Source of the DNA: Streptomyces sp. MUM 178J
GTDB lineage: Bacteria; Actinomycetota; Actinomycetes; Streptomycetales; Streptomycetaceae
Reading direction: 5' to 3'
Length of the DNA stretch: 64,000 nucleotides
NCBI RefSeq assembly: GCF_022414575.1
Contig: NZ_JADWYQ010000003.1
Span: 213,609 to 277,608 of the forward strand
The notes under the pieces were generated by a model, which was not told where the DNA came from, searched no databases, and saw only the letters and a list, made by a program, of their open reading frames with translations. The position numbers were made by a program, and so were the translations under genes. This document shows positions 1-8,305 of this stretch, in pieces. Within the stretch, counting starts at the first letter, position 1, and each line of letters opens with the position of its first letter.

Positions 1-491
1 TCGGAGGGAGCCAGGGCGAGTTCGGCCCCGTCCCTGGTCACGATGAGCGCCGTACGGTCCACGGTCAGGGCGCCGTGCCGTTCCGCACCCGGCTGCGCGG
101 GGGCGGCCTGCGCGCTGCCGTCCTGGGCAGGGGCGACCCGGCGCAGGACCGCCTTGATGCGCGCTTCGAGCACCTCATCACTGGCCGGTTTGACGATGTA
201 GTCGTCGGCGCCGACCTCCAGCCCCACGACCATGTCGATGTCATCACCGCGGGCGGACATGATGATGATCGGTATCTGTTTGCTCTCCCGGATGCGGCGG
301 CACACCTCCAGACCGCTCATCCCAGGCAGCATCAGATCGAGCAGCACCAGGTCGGGCCGGTGGCGCTCCAGCGCAAGCAGACCGGTCTCACCGCTGCCCG
401 CCACCTCCACCGCGTGCCCCCGGCGCTTCAGCGCGAGGGTCACCCCCTTCTGCACTGCGAGGTCGTCTTCGATCAGCAGGACTCGTGGCAT
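1..491 (-). CDS. OmpR/PhoB-type response regulator, C-terminus beyond window edge
   Basis: Reading leftward from ATG at 491 the frame stays open to the window edge (about 163 residues). It begins MPRVLLIEDDLAVQKG, with the acidic pair of a receiver domain, the phospho-acceptor Asp in LVLLDLMLPGMSG (about residue 53), the switch Ser in IIMMSARG and the conserved Lys in DDYIVKP. After an Ala/Gln/Pro linker the start of a winged-helix output domain appears (LTVDRTALIVTRDGAELALAPS). This is a DNA-binding two-component regulator; a histidine kinase is expected further left. The receiver resembles Streptomyces CseB-like regulators, but I cannot assign it. It diverges from the SGNH lipoprotein gene across about 330 bases holding a 15-bp tandem repeat. 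Confidence 0.93.
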   Translation of the reverse strand, partial: MPRVLLIEDDLAVQKGVTLALKRRGHAVEVAGSGETGLLALERHRPDLVLLDLMLPGMSGLEVCRRIRESKQIPIIIMSARGDDIDMVVGLEVGADDYIVKPASDEVLEARIKAVLRRVAPAQDGSAQAAPAQPGAERHGALTVDRTALIVTRDGAELALAPS

Positions 492-679
492 GGCGTGGGG
501 TCGCACTCCTCCGGCGGCGTCTGGGGACTCTTCGACCAGCGTGCTCGAAACGTATGACGGGCGGTTCCGCCTTCTGTGATGAAACGATGACGGCCTGCCT
601 CTTCGGCGCCGCAAGCCGGTTCCGTCGAGGGCATGGGCAATGCACAGCGCAGCAACAGGACGAGCCGACGGGGCAGCCC

Positions 680-755
680 GGGCCGATGCAGCCCGGCCGA
701 TGCAGTCCGGGCCGAGGCAGTCCGGGCCGATGCAGCCCGGGCCGAGGCAGTCCGG
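680..755. repeat. 15-bp tandem repeat, five copies
   Basis: The core GGCCGA recurs at 681, 695, 710, 725 and 740, giving a 14-15 bp period with units like GGGCCGATGCAGCCC and GGGCCGAGGCAGTCC. It lies in the divergent promoter region between the response regulator and the SGNH lipoprotein gene and looks like a minisatellite. Confidence 0.85.
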
Positions 756-818
756 CCCTCTGCCGCCCCCTCCTCCATCCCTCACCACACCCCTTGTACG
801 AAAGGCTCCGCAACAGCC

Positions 819-1595
819 ATGAAGACCCGTACGATCGCCCTCGCCCTCGTCGCCGCCACCGGGATGCTCGGCCTCACCGCCTGCCAGGACTCCACCTCCG
901 GAACCAAGGAAGGCGCCGGCACTGCGACCACGCAGGCCGAGACCACCCCCGACGCCAAGCCGCGTCGACTCCTGTGGATGGGCGACTCCATCGGGGAGGT
1001 CCAGGCGCCCGCACTCGGCGCGGCGATGAAGGCGAGCGGCGCCGAGTTCGCCTCGATGGCCGCAACGGGCGGCGGCGGCGTGATAGGCGAGATAGCAGCC
1101 CCCACCTGGGAGACCCTCCCCAAGGAACTCGCCGCCTTCAAGCCCGACGTCGTCGCCTACCAGATCACCACCTACGACTGGGGCACTCCCGAGGAGCAGC
1201 GCGCCGGGTATGAACGCCTGGCCAAGACGGTCAACGACGCCGGCGCCGACCTTCTGATCGTCTCCGCACCGCCGTTCAAGCTCGACGACTTCTACCAGGC
1301 GCACGAGGCCGCCATCACCGCCGCGCCGCGCTCCGCGAGCGAGGTCGCCGCCGAGCACCCCGACACCGTGTCCTTCCTCGACGCCTCCACCCTGTGGGGT
1401 ACCGACAGCGCCGCCGCCAAGGCCCAGCGCAGCAAGGACGGCATCCACTCCTGCCAGCAGGGCTCGGCCGCCTTCGCCAGCTGGTTCGGCAAGGAACTGA
1501 ACAAGCACTACGGCTTCACCCCCGCCGCCCCGGACCAGTGGGCCACCGGCACATGGACCGGCGAGAAGGTCTACGGCCAACTCGGCTGCGCCTGA
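819..1595 (+). CDS. SGNH/GDSL-type hydrolase lipoprotein
   Basis: 258 residues. ATG at 819 is chosen because it gives a complete lipoprotein signal peptide: a KTR n-region, a hydrophobic stretch, and the lipobox LTAC with Cys at residue 22. The open frame extends further upstream but only through repeat sequence. The mature protein has the SGNH block I motif GDSI (about residue 54) and an Asp/His pair in KDGIHS near residue 211, as expected for the catalytic triad. The fold is typical of esterases and O-acyltransferase partner domains. The next gene, 90 bases on, encodes an acyltransferase-3 membrane protein without its own SGNH domain. The pair may therefore act together to acylate or deacylate an exported glycan; this is inference from adjacency. 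Confidence 0.9.
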   Translation: MKTRTIALALVAATGMLGLTACQDSTSGTKEGAGTATTQAETTPDAKPRRLLWMGDSIGEVQAPALGAAMKASGAEFASMAATGGGGVIGEIAAPTWETLPKELAAFKPDVVAYQITTYDWGTPEEQRAGYERLAKTVNDAGADLLIVSAPPFKLDDFYQAHEAAITAAPRSASEVAAEHPDTVSFLDASTLWGTDSAAAKAQRSKDGIHSCQQGSAAFASWFGKELNKHYGFTPAAPDQWATGTWTGEKVYGQLGCA

Positions 1596-1628
1596 CACCT
1601 CGCTTCCCCCCGTCCCGCACACCGCGCA

Positions 1629-1669
1629 CGCGGCGGCTTCCGCCGGCAAGCCCGGCCGAAGCCGCCGCG
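1629..1669 (+). terminator. GC-rich stem-loop between SGNH and acyltransferase genes
   Basis: CGCGGCGGCTTC (1629-1640) pairs perfectly with GAAGCCGCCGCG (1658-1669), a 12-bp stem. There is no T run. It could terminate or attenuate transcription, or stabilise the upstream message, between the two genes. Confidence 0.5.
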
Positions 1670-1685
1670 CACGTCCAGGAGACCC

Positions 1686-2966
1686 ATGACCGCCCCCGAC
1701 CACATGCTTTCCTCCGCACCCCCCGCCCCTCGCTCCCACCGCCGCAAGACCCCGGCGCCGCCCACGGGCCCCGGAACCGGTCATATCACCGCCCTCGACG
1801 GGCTGCGCGGACTGGCCGTCCTCGGCGTACTCCTCTTCCACGCCGGACACCTCGGCGGCGGATTCCTCGGCGTCGACCTGTTCTTCGTACTCTCCGGCTT
1901 CCTCATCACCGGCCTGCTCCTGAAAGAAGCCCGGGCCCGCGACGGCCGGATCGACCTCGCGGCCTTCTGGGGACGCCGGGCACGCCGCCTGCTGCCGGCG
2001 CTCGCCGCCGTGATCGCCGGAACGCTGATCCTGGCCTGGGCATTCGGCACGCCGCAACTCCAGCGCCAGGCCCTCGACGACGCTCCCTGGGTGATGGCCA
2101 ACCTCGCCAACTGGCACTACATCGCCGACCAGGCGGGCTACTGGCAATCGTCCCAGACCCAGGTGTTCAGCCACCTGTGGAGCATCGCCGTCGAGGAACA
2201 GTTCTACCTCCTGTGGCCCCTGCTGCTCGTCCTGCTCGTCCGCTTCGGCAAAGGCAGCGGCGAGCGTCTCGTCGCGGCGGCGGCCGCGGCCGGGGCGCTT
2301 ATCTCCCTCGCCCTCATGATCACGCTCGTCGACCCCGTCGACACCACCCGCGTCTACGAAGGCACCGACACCCGCGCCTTCTCCCTGCTCCTGGGTTCCC
2401 TGGCCGCCACCGCCCCCGCTGCCCGCCTCGTCCGCTCACTCGGCCGACGCGCCAGGGCCTGGTGGAGCCTGGCCCCGGCCGGCGGCATCGCCGCGTACTG
2501 GCTCACCGCCGACGGCCAGGACGCACCCGGCCTCTTCCACGGCGGCCTGTTCCTGCACGCCCTGGCCGCGGCCCTGCTCATCGCCTGCCTCGCCCACACC
2601 CCGCACGGACCCGTCGCCCGCGCCCTGTCGACAGCCCCGCTGCGCGGCCTCGGCCTGCTCTCCTACAGCCTCTACCTGTGGCACTGGCCGGTCTTCCTCC
2701 TGCTCACCGAGGACCGGCTGGGGCTGACCGGCCGGAGCCGCACCGCGGTCCTCCTCGGCATCTCCCTCGTCGCCGCCCTCCTCACCAAACTCCTGGTGGA
2801 AGACCCCATCCGCTTCCGGGCCGGCTGGGCACACGGCCGCACCGGCACGGCAGCCCTCCTGGCCGCGCTCGTCGCCCTCATCTCCCTCTGGGCCCTGCTT
2901 CCCCGCCCGCAGCCCGGCGCCGACACCGTCGACATCACCCGCCTCGCCGTCACAGCACCGCGCTGA
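1686..2966 (+). CDS. Acyltransferase-3 family membrane O-acyltransferase
   Basis: 426 residues. The first membrane segment carries the family signature ALDGLRGLAVLGVLLFH, whose His is catalytic in OafA/OatA-type enzymes, followed by GVDLFFVLSGFLITGLLL and the basic RRARRLLPAL loop. IAVEEQFYLLWPLLL and YSLYLWHWPVF are further family hallmarks. About ten hydrophobic segments are visible. These enzymes move acyl groups from cytoplasmic donors to exported sugars or peptidoglycan. Many homologues have a C-terminal SGNH domain. This one stops about 40 residues after the last membrane helix, and an SGNH lipoprotein is encoded just upstream, suggesting a split version. The start at 1686 follows CCAGGAGACCC. 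Confidence 0.93.
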   Translation: MTAPDHMLSSAPPAPRSHRRKTPAPPTGPGTGHITALDGLRGLAVLGVLLFHAGHLGGGFLGVDLFFVLSGFLITGLLLKEARARDGRIDLAAFWGRRARRLLPALAAVIAGTLILAWAFGTPQLQRQALDDAPWVMANLANWHYIADQAGYWQSSQTQVFSHLWSIAVEEQFYLLWPLLLVLLVRFGKGSGERLVAAAAAAGALISLALMITLVDPVDTTRVYEGTDTRAFSLLLGSLAATAPAARLVRSLGRRARAWWSLAPAGGIAAYWLTADGQDAPGLFHGGLFLHALAAALLIACLAHTPHGPVARALSTAPLRGLGLLSYSLYLWHWPVFLLLTEDRLGLTGRSRTAVLLGISLVAALLTKLLVEDPIRFRAGWAHGRTGTAALLAALVALISLWALLPRPQPGADTVDITRLAVTAPR

Positions 2967-2972
2967 ACTCCC

Positions 2973-3012
2973 GGCATGACGGCATGACGGCATGACGGCA
3001 TGACGGCATGAC
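2973..3012. repeat. Five tandem copies of GGCATGAC
   Basis: Perfect 8-bp repeats start at 2973, 2981, 2989, 2997 and 3005, six bases after the acyltransferase stop codon. Each copy with its neighbour contains TGA, and the 8-bp period places TGA in all three frames. The sequence GAACTCCCGGCA also occurs on both sides of the array. Confidence 0.9.
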
Positions 3013-3505
3013 GACACGACGGGCGAACTCCCGGCAGCGGTGCGCCGCGCGGACCGGCCGGACGGCTCCATGGCACGACAACCAAGTCCTGAGCCCCGCG
3101 TCGACGGCTCGCAGCCGACAGGTTCCCCGGTGGACGCTGGTGTCGGCGAGAGCCGTCTGCCGCGAGCGCGCCTGCTCCGCGGCGTCGCGGGCGCCCCTCG
3201 TCGAACCGCGTGAAACCGATGACGCCTACATGGTCGCGTGCGAGCTGCCCAGCCTGAAGCTCGAGGACATCGACGTGGAGGCCGGCGACAGGGAGCCGGC
3301 CAGCACCGGCGAACTCGCCGAACGCGAGAACGAAGGCACCCTGCGCCGCACAACGCGCCGCACCGGCCGCTTCGAGTACCGGGCACTGCTGCCGGCCGAG
3401 GTCAAGGCCGGGCAGGTGACCGCGTCGCTCGCCGGCGGAATCCGCACCGTCACCGTTCCCAAAGCGCAGCCGGCCAAGGCCCACCATGCGGAGATCACCA
3501 CCTGA
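3008..3505 (+). pseudogene. Degenerate HSP20 (alpha-crystallin) small heat-shock protein
   Basis: From about 3190 the frame encodes a recognisable alpha-crystallin domain: EETDDAY-like PRETDDAYMVACELPSL, then EDIDVEAGD, TGELAERENEGTLRRTTRR, TGRFEYRALLP, and the C-terminal VPKAQPAK...EIT. The first 60 residues do not look like any HSP20 N-terminus (they are Arg/Ser-rich and overlap the 8-bp repeat), so the WDPF-type N-terminal arm seems lost. Substitutions such as GDREPAST where SGRELTITGE is usual suggest drift. A heat-shock protein, a PfkB kinase and a P-type ATPase together recall the hypoxia/dormancy (DosR) gene sets of actinobacteria. The frame is open, so a short product is possible. Confidence 0.55.
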
Positions 3506-3588
3506 CCACGGTGGGACGGGGATGCGGCTCCTGCCGCCCGCCGAGCCCGGGTCTGGTCCTCCCCGGGCCCCGGCCGAGGGGGCCGCGG

Positions 3589-4632
3589 TCAGGTATGTGA
3601 GGAGCCGAGGGGCTGGAAGCCGGTTCTCACCTGGTGGCGGAGGGATCGGGCCGTCTCCGGGTCGAACGGCTCGGTGCTGGGGGTGAGCATCGCTGCGGCG
3701 GCCACGGCCACCCCCAGGGCGCAGGCGCTGACGGGGGCGTCGCCTGCGGTCAGTCGTGCGGCGATGGCGGCCACCATGCTGTCTCCCGCTCCGGCATCGC
3801 TCAGCGGCTCGCCCGGCAGCGGTGGCGCGTGCAGTTCGGTGTGGCCGTGACCGGTCGAGCACACTGCGCCCAGCGCTCCCACCGTGGTGACGGCGACTTC
3901 GGCGGCTCCTGTGGTGAGCAGGTGCTCGTTGACGGCTCGGGCGTCGTCGAAGCCGAGGACGTCCCGGCCGGTCAGGCTCGCGGCCTCTCTCCGGTTGCAC
4001 CTGAGGAGGAAGCCGCCTTCCGCGAGTGCTCCGCTGAGCGCCGGCCCGGAGGTGTCCAGGATCAGCCGGGCTCCGGCTTGCTTGACGCGGCGGGCGACGA
4101 GCGCGTAGAAGTCGGCGGGCAGGCCGCTGGGCAGGCTGCCGCTGGCCACGACGTACGGGCAACTGCCGACGGCTTGCTCCAGCGCGTCGAGGCACCGCAG
4201 CCCCTCGTGTTCTCGCAGGCGTGGGCCGGGCGGCACGATGTGGTAGCTGTGACGCGTTTCGGTTTCGAATAGCACGAGTGCTTCGCGGGTCTCGTCCTGG
4301 ATGCCGACGGAGACGTGGTCGACGCCTTCCTCGTCCAGCAGCCGGTTCAGGCGTAGGCCGACCTCGCCTCCGGCGGTGTGGACGGCGGTGGCCCGTCCTC
4401 CGAGCCGCACCACGCCACGGGCCACGTTGATCCCTCCGCCCCCGGCAGCCACCGACCTGACCCGGGCACGGTTCTTGCCGATGTCCGCCAGGTGCCCGAC
4501 CTCCCAGGAGAGATCGACGGTGGGGTTCAGCGTCAAGGTGAGCACCGACGGTCCGCGGGCCTCCGTCCCTGAGCTCCTTGCTCCGCCCGCCCTCCTGCCG
4601 GTGGCGCGGGTCGGCGTTGCGGGCGGGCTCAT
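3589..4632 (-). CDS. PfkB-family sugar kinase (1-phosphofructokinase-like)
   Basis: 347 residues from ATG at 4632; a GTG at 4545, right before LTLTLNPTVDLSW, is an equally plausible start that removes a Ser/Gly/Arg-rich leader. The N-terminal LTLNPTVD and GGGGINVARGVVRLGG motifs are PfkB family signature 1. The C-terminal DAGAGDSMVAAIAARL is signature 2, with the catalytic Asp in GAGDS. These kinases phosphorylate fructose-1-phosphate, tagatose-6-phosphate or related sugars. The substrate cannot be told from sequence. Its neighbours are a decayed heat-shock gene and a truncated P-type ATPase, a combination found in actinobacterial dormancy regulons, where a PfkB homologue also occurs. Confidence 0.9.
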   Translation of the reverse strand: MSPPATPTRATGRRAGGARSSGTEARGPSVLTLTLNPTVDLSWEVGHLADIGKNRARVRSVAAGGGGINVARGVVRLGGRATAVHTAGGEVGLRLNRLLDEEGVDHVSVGIQDETREALVLFETETRHSYHIVPPGPRLREHEGLRCLDALEQAVGSCPYVVASGSLPSGLPADFYALVARRVKQAGARLILDTSGPALSGALAEGGFLLRCNRREAASLTGRDVLGFDDARAVNEHLLTTGAAEVAVTTVGALGAVCSTGHGHTELHAPPLPGEPLSDAGAGDSMVAAIAARLTAGDAPVSACALGVAVAAAAMLTPSTEPFDPETARSLRHQVRTGFQPLGSSHT

Positions 4633-4886
4633 CGTGGTACCCGGGCGGTCGCGCCCGCTCGTGCTCGACGCACCGTCTGCTGCACATGACCTTGCGTCAT
4701 CGCGCTCACTTCCGTGGACACGGACGCGACCCACTTCCCATGTTGGGGCAAGCGCGAGGTCACCCGCATGTCGGCCCGGCCCCGGGCCGCCCCGCACCGC
4801 CCCGCATCCGGTGCTCGGCGCCCCTGCCCCCGGACTGCCGGGAAGGCGACAGCGGCGGACTGTGTCGTTTCCCGGGCGGGTGTCGT

Positions 4887-6107
4887 TCAAGAACTCGGCC
4901 GGGCTTCCGCCGAGCTGGCACGGGGGTGGCGGTCGAGCCAGTGGTAGGCGGCCAATTTGACGCGGTCGTTGATGAGGAACCAGAGCAGCGCGTAGGCCCA
5001 GACCATCCCGGCGCGGCCCCACCCGAGCGGAGGCATCAGGATGCCATGGACGGCGATGAGGGTGGCGATGAGCTGGGTGCCGATCACGGCTGCGAGGAGT
5101 AGGGGCGCCGGTGCGGGCCGGGACCAGAACGGGCCACGGGTGCGGGTGAGGAAGATCGTCAGATGGCCGGCGACCGAGAGCTTGAGGTAGATGAGGGTGC
5201 GGATCAGTTCCCGGTCGAGTCCGGACACCTCGTCGGCGAGGGCGAACAGGAGGAAGGACGCGGCCACGCCCGTCACACCGAGTAGGGAGGCGATGGTCAG
5301 GACGGTCCGCATGTCCCAGGCGGCGGGCCGGTCCGAGCCGCGGACACGGTCGTAGGCGATGGAGAGGATCGCCGCGTCGTTGAGCACCGCCAGAAACACG
5401 ATCATCACGGGAGTGACGGGGAAGAAGTCCAGGGTGACGATGGCCAGAGTGATCAGGAGCAGGACCCTGATGGTCTCGGCAATGCGGTAGGTGGCGTAGC
5501 TGACCATGCGGGCGAAGATCTCCCGGGCCTGGCGGATGGCGTCGACGACGACCGACAGGCCGGGGGCGAGCAGGACTACGTCGGCGGCGGCGCGGGCGGC
5601 GTCGGTGGCGCCGGACACCGCGATCCCGGCATCTGCCTGCTTGAGCGCCGGGGCGTCGTTGACACCGTCACCGGTCATGCCCACGATGTGCCCGCGGGCC
5701 TGCAGCAGCTTCACGATCCGGTACTTGTGCTCGGGGAAGACCTGCGCGAACCCGTCCGCGGACTCCACACCCCGTGCCTGAGCGGCCTGCCGCTCCGACA
5801 CCGGGGCGGCCTCCGGCTCCGAAGAGGCGGCCTCCGGCTCCGGAGAAGGGGAGGCGAGGCTGCCGGCCGGGAGGATGCGGTCGCCGAGCCCGATCCGGCG
5901 GGCGATCTCCCGGCCGATGGCGGCCTGGTCGCCGGTGACCATCTTCACCTCGACCCCGAGCGCGCGGGCCGCCGTGACAGTCGCGGCCGAGTCCTCCCGG
6001 GGCGGGTCGGCCAGCGGCACGACCCCCAGCAGCCGCCAGGCGCCCGGGTCGACGGCACGGGCCACGCCCAGCGCCCGGTAGCGTCGTCTCGGGCCCCGAA
6101 CACGCAC
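4887..6107 (-). pseudogene. 5'-truncated P-type cation-transporting ATPase
   Basis: The 406-residue frame matches only the C-terminal half of a P-type ATPase. It opens within the nucleotide-binding domain (RALGVARA, LLGVVPLADPPREDS), continues with VKMVTGDQAAIGREIARR and the hinge MTGDGVNDAPALKQADAG, and ends with about six membrane helices including FFPVTPVMIVFLAVLNDAAI. The DKTGT phosphorylation site, the actuator domain and the first four helices are absent, and the sequence left of the homology (6108-6285) holds none of them in any frame. A protein without the phosphorylated Asp cannot pump. A short acidic insert (SPEPEAASSEPEAA) lies in the catalytic domain. The helix pattern is most like proton/cation type III ATPases. 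Confidence 0.8.
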
Positions 6108-6285
6108 CGGCCGAGAACCCCGCCCCGCTGCGGAGCGCGCAAGGCGGCCCAGCCCGAGGGTCCAGCCAGTCGTGCCGGCCGCTGAGACGGCCGGCAGGAG
6201 CTACGGGTGCGTTCGGGGCACGGCAGGGGCTCAGGCGGTGGTGGCGCGGTGTACTCGGAGCCGGGCGTTCGTATGCTGACCCGCG

Positions 6286-7038
6286 GTGGCTCGGGACGAC
6301 GGGCGGGCGGTGCGGTCGGTGGCGACATTTGTGCTGGTGCACGGGGCGATGCACGGAGGCTGGTGCTGGTCCCCGGTACGCCGGGGACTCACCGCGGCCG
6401 GGCACGAGGTGTTCACACCCAGCCTGACCGGACAGGGCGAACGGCGTGACGGGCTCACTCCTGAGATCGGTCTGTCGACCCATGTACGTGACCTTGCCGA
6501 ACTGCTGTGGTTCGAGGACCTCACCGATGTGCATCTGGTGCTGCACAGCTACGCCGGTGTGCTCGCGGGTCCGCTCGCCGAAGCCGTCGGTGAACGGCTG
6601 GCCTCGGTGACCTTCCTCGCGGCCTTCCTCGTGGAGCCGGGGGAGTGCCTGCTGGACGTGGAGCCGCCCGAGGTCGCCGACGGCTACCGGCGGACCGCCC
6701 GGGAGCGGGGTGAGGGGTGGTTCCTCCCACCGGCGCCGGCGTTCCTGGAACAGTGGGGCATCCCGGACGACCTGCGTTCCCACGTGGGTGAGCGGCTGAC
6801 GGCCTTTCCGCTGCGGTGCCAGACCGATGCCGCGCACTACGACCCCGCGCCGCTCGCGGCCCTTCCAGCCACCTACATCCGGCACACCCGGCCACCGCTG
6901 GAGAGCCTCGACCGGTCCTACGGCCGTGCGGTGCGGGCGGGTTGGGACATCCGGGAGATCGCCTGCGGACATGACGCCATACTGGCCGAGCCCGAGCGGA
7001 CGGCGGCGCTGCTGGAGTCGATCGCGGGCGGCCGGTAG
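6286..7038 (+). CDS. Alpha/beta hydrolase, plant esterase/hydroxynitrile-lyase-like
   Basis: Up to 250 residues. It has the oxyanion-hole motif FVLVHGAMHGGWCW, the nucleophile elbow LHSYAG (Ser about 88), and a C-terminal ACGHDAILAEPE supplying the catalytic His. This arrangement, with His rather than Gly before the nucleophile Ser, is typical of the EstC / methyl-salicylate esterase / hydroxynitrile lyase branch. The substrate is unknown. Starts are ambiguous: GTG at 6286, 6310 and 6319 are in frame and none has a good ribosome-binding site; 6310 or 6319 would place the core beta-strand close to the N-terminus. It is transcribed away from the truncated ATPase, with a short hairpin (6173-6196) between them. 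Confidence 0.85.
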   Translation: MARDDGRAVRSVATFVLVHGAMHGGWCWSPVRRGLTAAGHEVFTPSLTGQGERRDGLTPEIGLSTHVRDLAELLWFEDLTDVHLVLHSYAGVLAGPLAEAVGERLASVTFLAAFLVEPGECLLDVEPPEVADGYRRTARERGEGWFLPPAPAFLEQWGIPDDLRSHVGERLTAFPLRCQTDAAHYDPAPLAALPATYIRHTRPPLESLDRSYGRAVRAGWDIREIACGHDAILAEPERTAALLESIAGGR

Positions 7039-7081
7039 CGCCTGGTCCACTACCGGCATCCTCGCTGCTGGAGGGGGAGTC

Positions 7082-7357
7082 ATGACATTGGTCCGCAAGG
7101 GATTACGACGGATCGTTGTCGACGGCGCCGCCTACCGCTGGCGGCCGAGAGGCAGGCCGATGTACTCCCGGGGGGCGGCCTGGTCGCCGTGCACGTTCGC
7201 GGTGGAGCAGGCGGACCTCCGGCGGGCGCTGCGCTCGTACGTGCTGCCTTCGCCACGACGGGACCGCGAACGGCCGGAGGAGATCGCAGCGGCGGTGAGG
7301 TGGATCGAGAAAGCGTCGCTGCCGGTGGCAGAACTCCGGGAGACCGTAAGCCCCTGA
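7082..7357 (+). CDS. Small conserved hypothetical protein
   Basis: 91 residues from ATG 7082, preceded by the strong ribosome-binding site GGAGGGGGAG. The N-terminal half (VRKGLRRIVVDGAAYRWR, then SPCTFAVEQAD) resembles a small Streptomyces family that I recognise by pattern only, with no known function. The C-terminal half does not follow the usual pattern of that family, while an adjacent frame reads GAALVRAAF, closer to what I would expect. An indel after residue 45 may therefore have altered the tail. It lies 43 bases after the hydrolase gene and may be co-transcribed. A GC-rich hairpin followed by TTTT (about 7350-7375) sits at its end. Confidence 0.7.
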   Translation: MTLVRKGLRRIVVDGAAYRWRPRGRPMYSRGAAWSPCTFAVEQADLRRALRSYVLPSPRRDRERPEEIAAAVRWIEKASLPVAELRETVSP

Positions 7358-7521
7358 GGGACCCGGGGTTTTCGTCGTGTCGAAGGTGTGTCGGAAAGCA
7401 TCGCTCAAGGAGTCGCAAAACGGTGGCTGACCTGCCAGAAGACCCGCCAAGATCACTACGTCGCCACTACGTGATCACTGTCATGGCGCTGCGTTCGGCG
7501 GCATCCCCCTGCACATACAAC

Positions 7522-7561
7522 AAGACCCCGTCCTCAGCATCCAAGCTGGTGGCGGGGTCTT
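7522..7561 (-). terminator. Stem-loop downstream of tRNA-Arg
   Basis: AAGACCCCG (7522-7530) pairs with CGGGGTCTT (7553-7561). It lies 18 bases beyond the 3' end of the tRNA on the minus strand, a normal position for its terminator. Confidence 0.7.
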
Positions 7562-7579
7562 CAGGCACTCCATGCGAAG

Positions 7580-7651
7580 TGCCCCCGGCAGGATTCGAAC
7601 CTGCGCACACGGCTCCGGAGGCCGTTGCTCTATCCCCTGAGCTACGGGGGC
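7580..7651 (-). tRNA. tRNA-Arg (anticodon CCG)
   Basis: Read on the minus strand the gene starts GCCCCCGTAGCTCAG. It has a D-arm (GCTCAGGGGATAGAGC), an anticodon stem ACGGC/GCCGT closing the loop CTCCGGA (anticodon CCG, codon CGG), and a T-arm with GGTTCGAATCC. The acceptor stem GCCCCCG/CGGGGGC is perfect, with discriminator A. CCA is not encoded. There is no short variable-region insertion beyond the class I norm. Confidence 0.97.
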
Positions 7652-7815
7652 GTGCGCTGCGCTACTGCGCGGCGACGGGTAGAACACTACCAGCTCCGGG
7701 AGGGTGGCCGTGAACAGGTATTTCTGGTGCAGCGGAGGGGAGGCGGGGTGCCCCGGCGGGGGCGGAAGTGGGGAAAACCCGGACGCAGGGCGCTGCGGAG
7801 ACCTACTCTCGAGTT

Positions 7816-8250
7816 GTGTCAGGCGCGTCCGGGCGAGTGCTCGTTGTCGACGACAACCGGGTCATTCGGCAGCTGATCAGGGTCAATCTCGAGCTGGAGG
7901 GCTTCGAGGTCGTGACCGCGGCCGATGGTGCCGAGTGCCTGGAGGTGGTGCAGCAGGTGCGGCCGGATGTGGTCACGCTGGATGTGGTGATGCCCCGGCT
8001 CGACGGTCTGCGGACCGCGGCGCGGCTCAGGGATGATCCGCGGACCAGACGTCTGCCGTTGGCGATCATCAGTGCCTGTACGCAGTACGAGGTGGAGACC
8101 GGGCTTGCCGCCGGGGTGGACGCGTTTCTTGCGAAACCGTTTGAGCCGGCCGAGTTGGTGCGGACGGTGCGGCAGTTGGTGCCTCGGGAGGGGCCGCCGC
8201 CCGTCGAGGGCAGGAGTGGAGTCGGGCGGGCGGGGAGCGCGCGGGGCTGA
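7816..8250 (+). CDS. Single-domain (receiver-only) response regulator
   Basis: 144 residues from GTG at 7816; the frame is open for 16 codons upstream, but the receiver domain starts right after this GTG. RVLVVDDN supplies the acidic pocket, VVTLDVVMPRLDG the phospho-acceptor Asp, and DAFLAKPFEPAELV the conserved Lys. After the receiver only about 20 Gly/Arg/Pro-rich residues remain, so there is no output domain. Such proteins signal by protein contact. No kinase lies next to it. It precedes the ArgS-like gene by 55 bases on the same strand. Confidence 0.9.
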   Translation: MSGASGRVLVVDDNRVIRQLIRVNLELEGFEVVTAADGAECLEVVQQVRPDVVTLDVVMPRLDGLRTAARLRDDPRTRRLPLAIISACTQYEVETGLAAGVDAFLAKPFEPAELVRTVRQLVPREGPPPVEGRSGVGRAGSARG

Positions 8251-8305
8251 CCGCATGGCGAAACCGGTTCGCGTTTGACCCCCCTGCCTCCCATACGCTT
8301 GTCCC

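Noticed and set aside
1394..2995. 533-codon frame overlapping the acyltransferase gene
   Set aside because: Arg/Pro-rich shadow of the true frame, which has clear membrane and catalytic motifs.
4633..4886. N-terminal extension of the PfkB kinase up to 5022
   Set aside because: The frame stays open, but it overlaps the 3' end of the ATPase remnant and is Arg/Gly/Pro-rich with no kinase homology; ATG 4632 or GTG 4545 fits the family length.
7440..7651. tRNA-Arg as an attachment site of an integrated element
   Set aside because: I looked for a second copy of the tRNA 3' end (GGTTCGAATCCTGCC) and for an integrase gene in the window and found neither. GATCACTACG and CGTGATC near 7451-7478 give only a six-base pairing.
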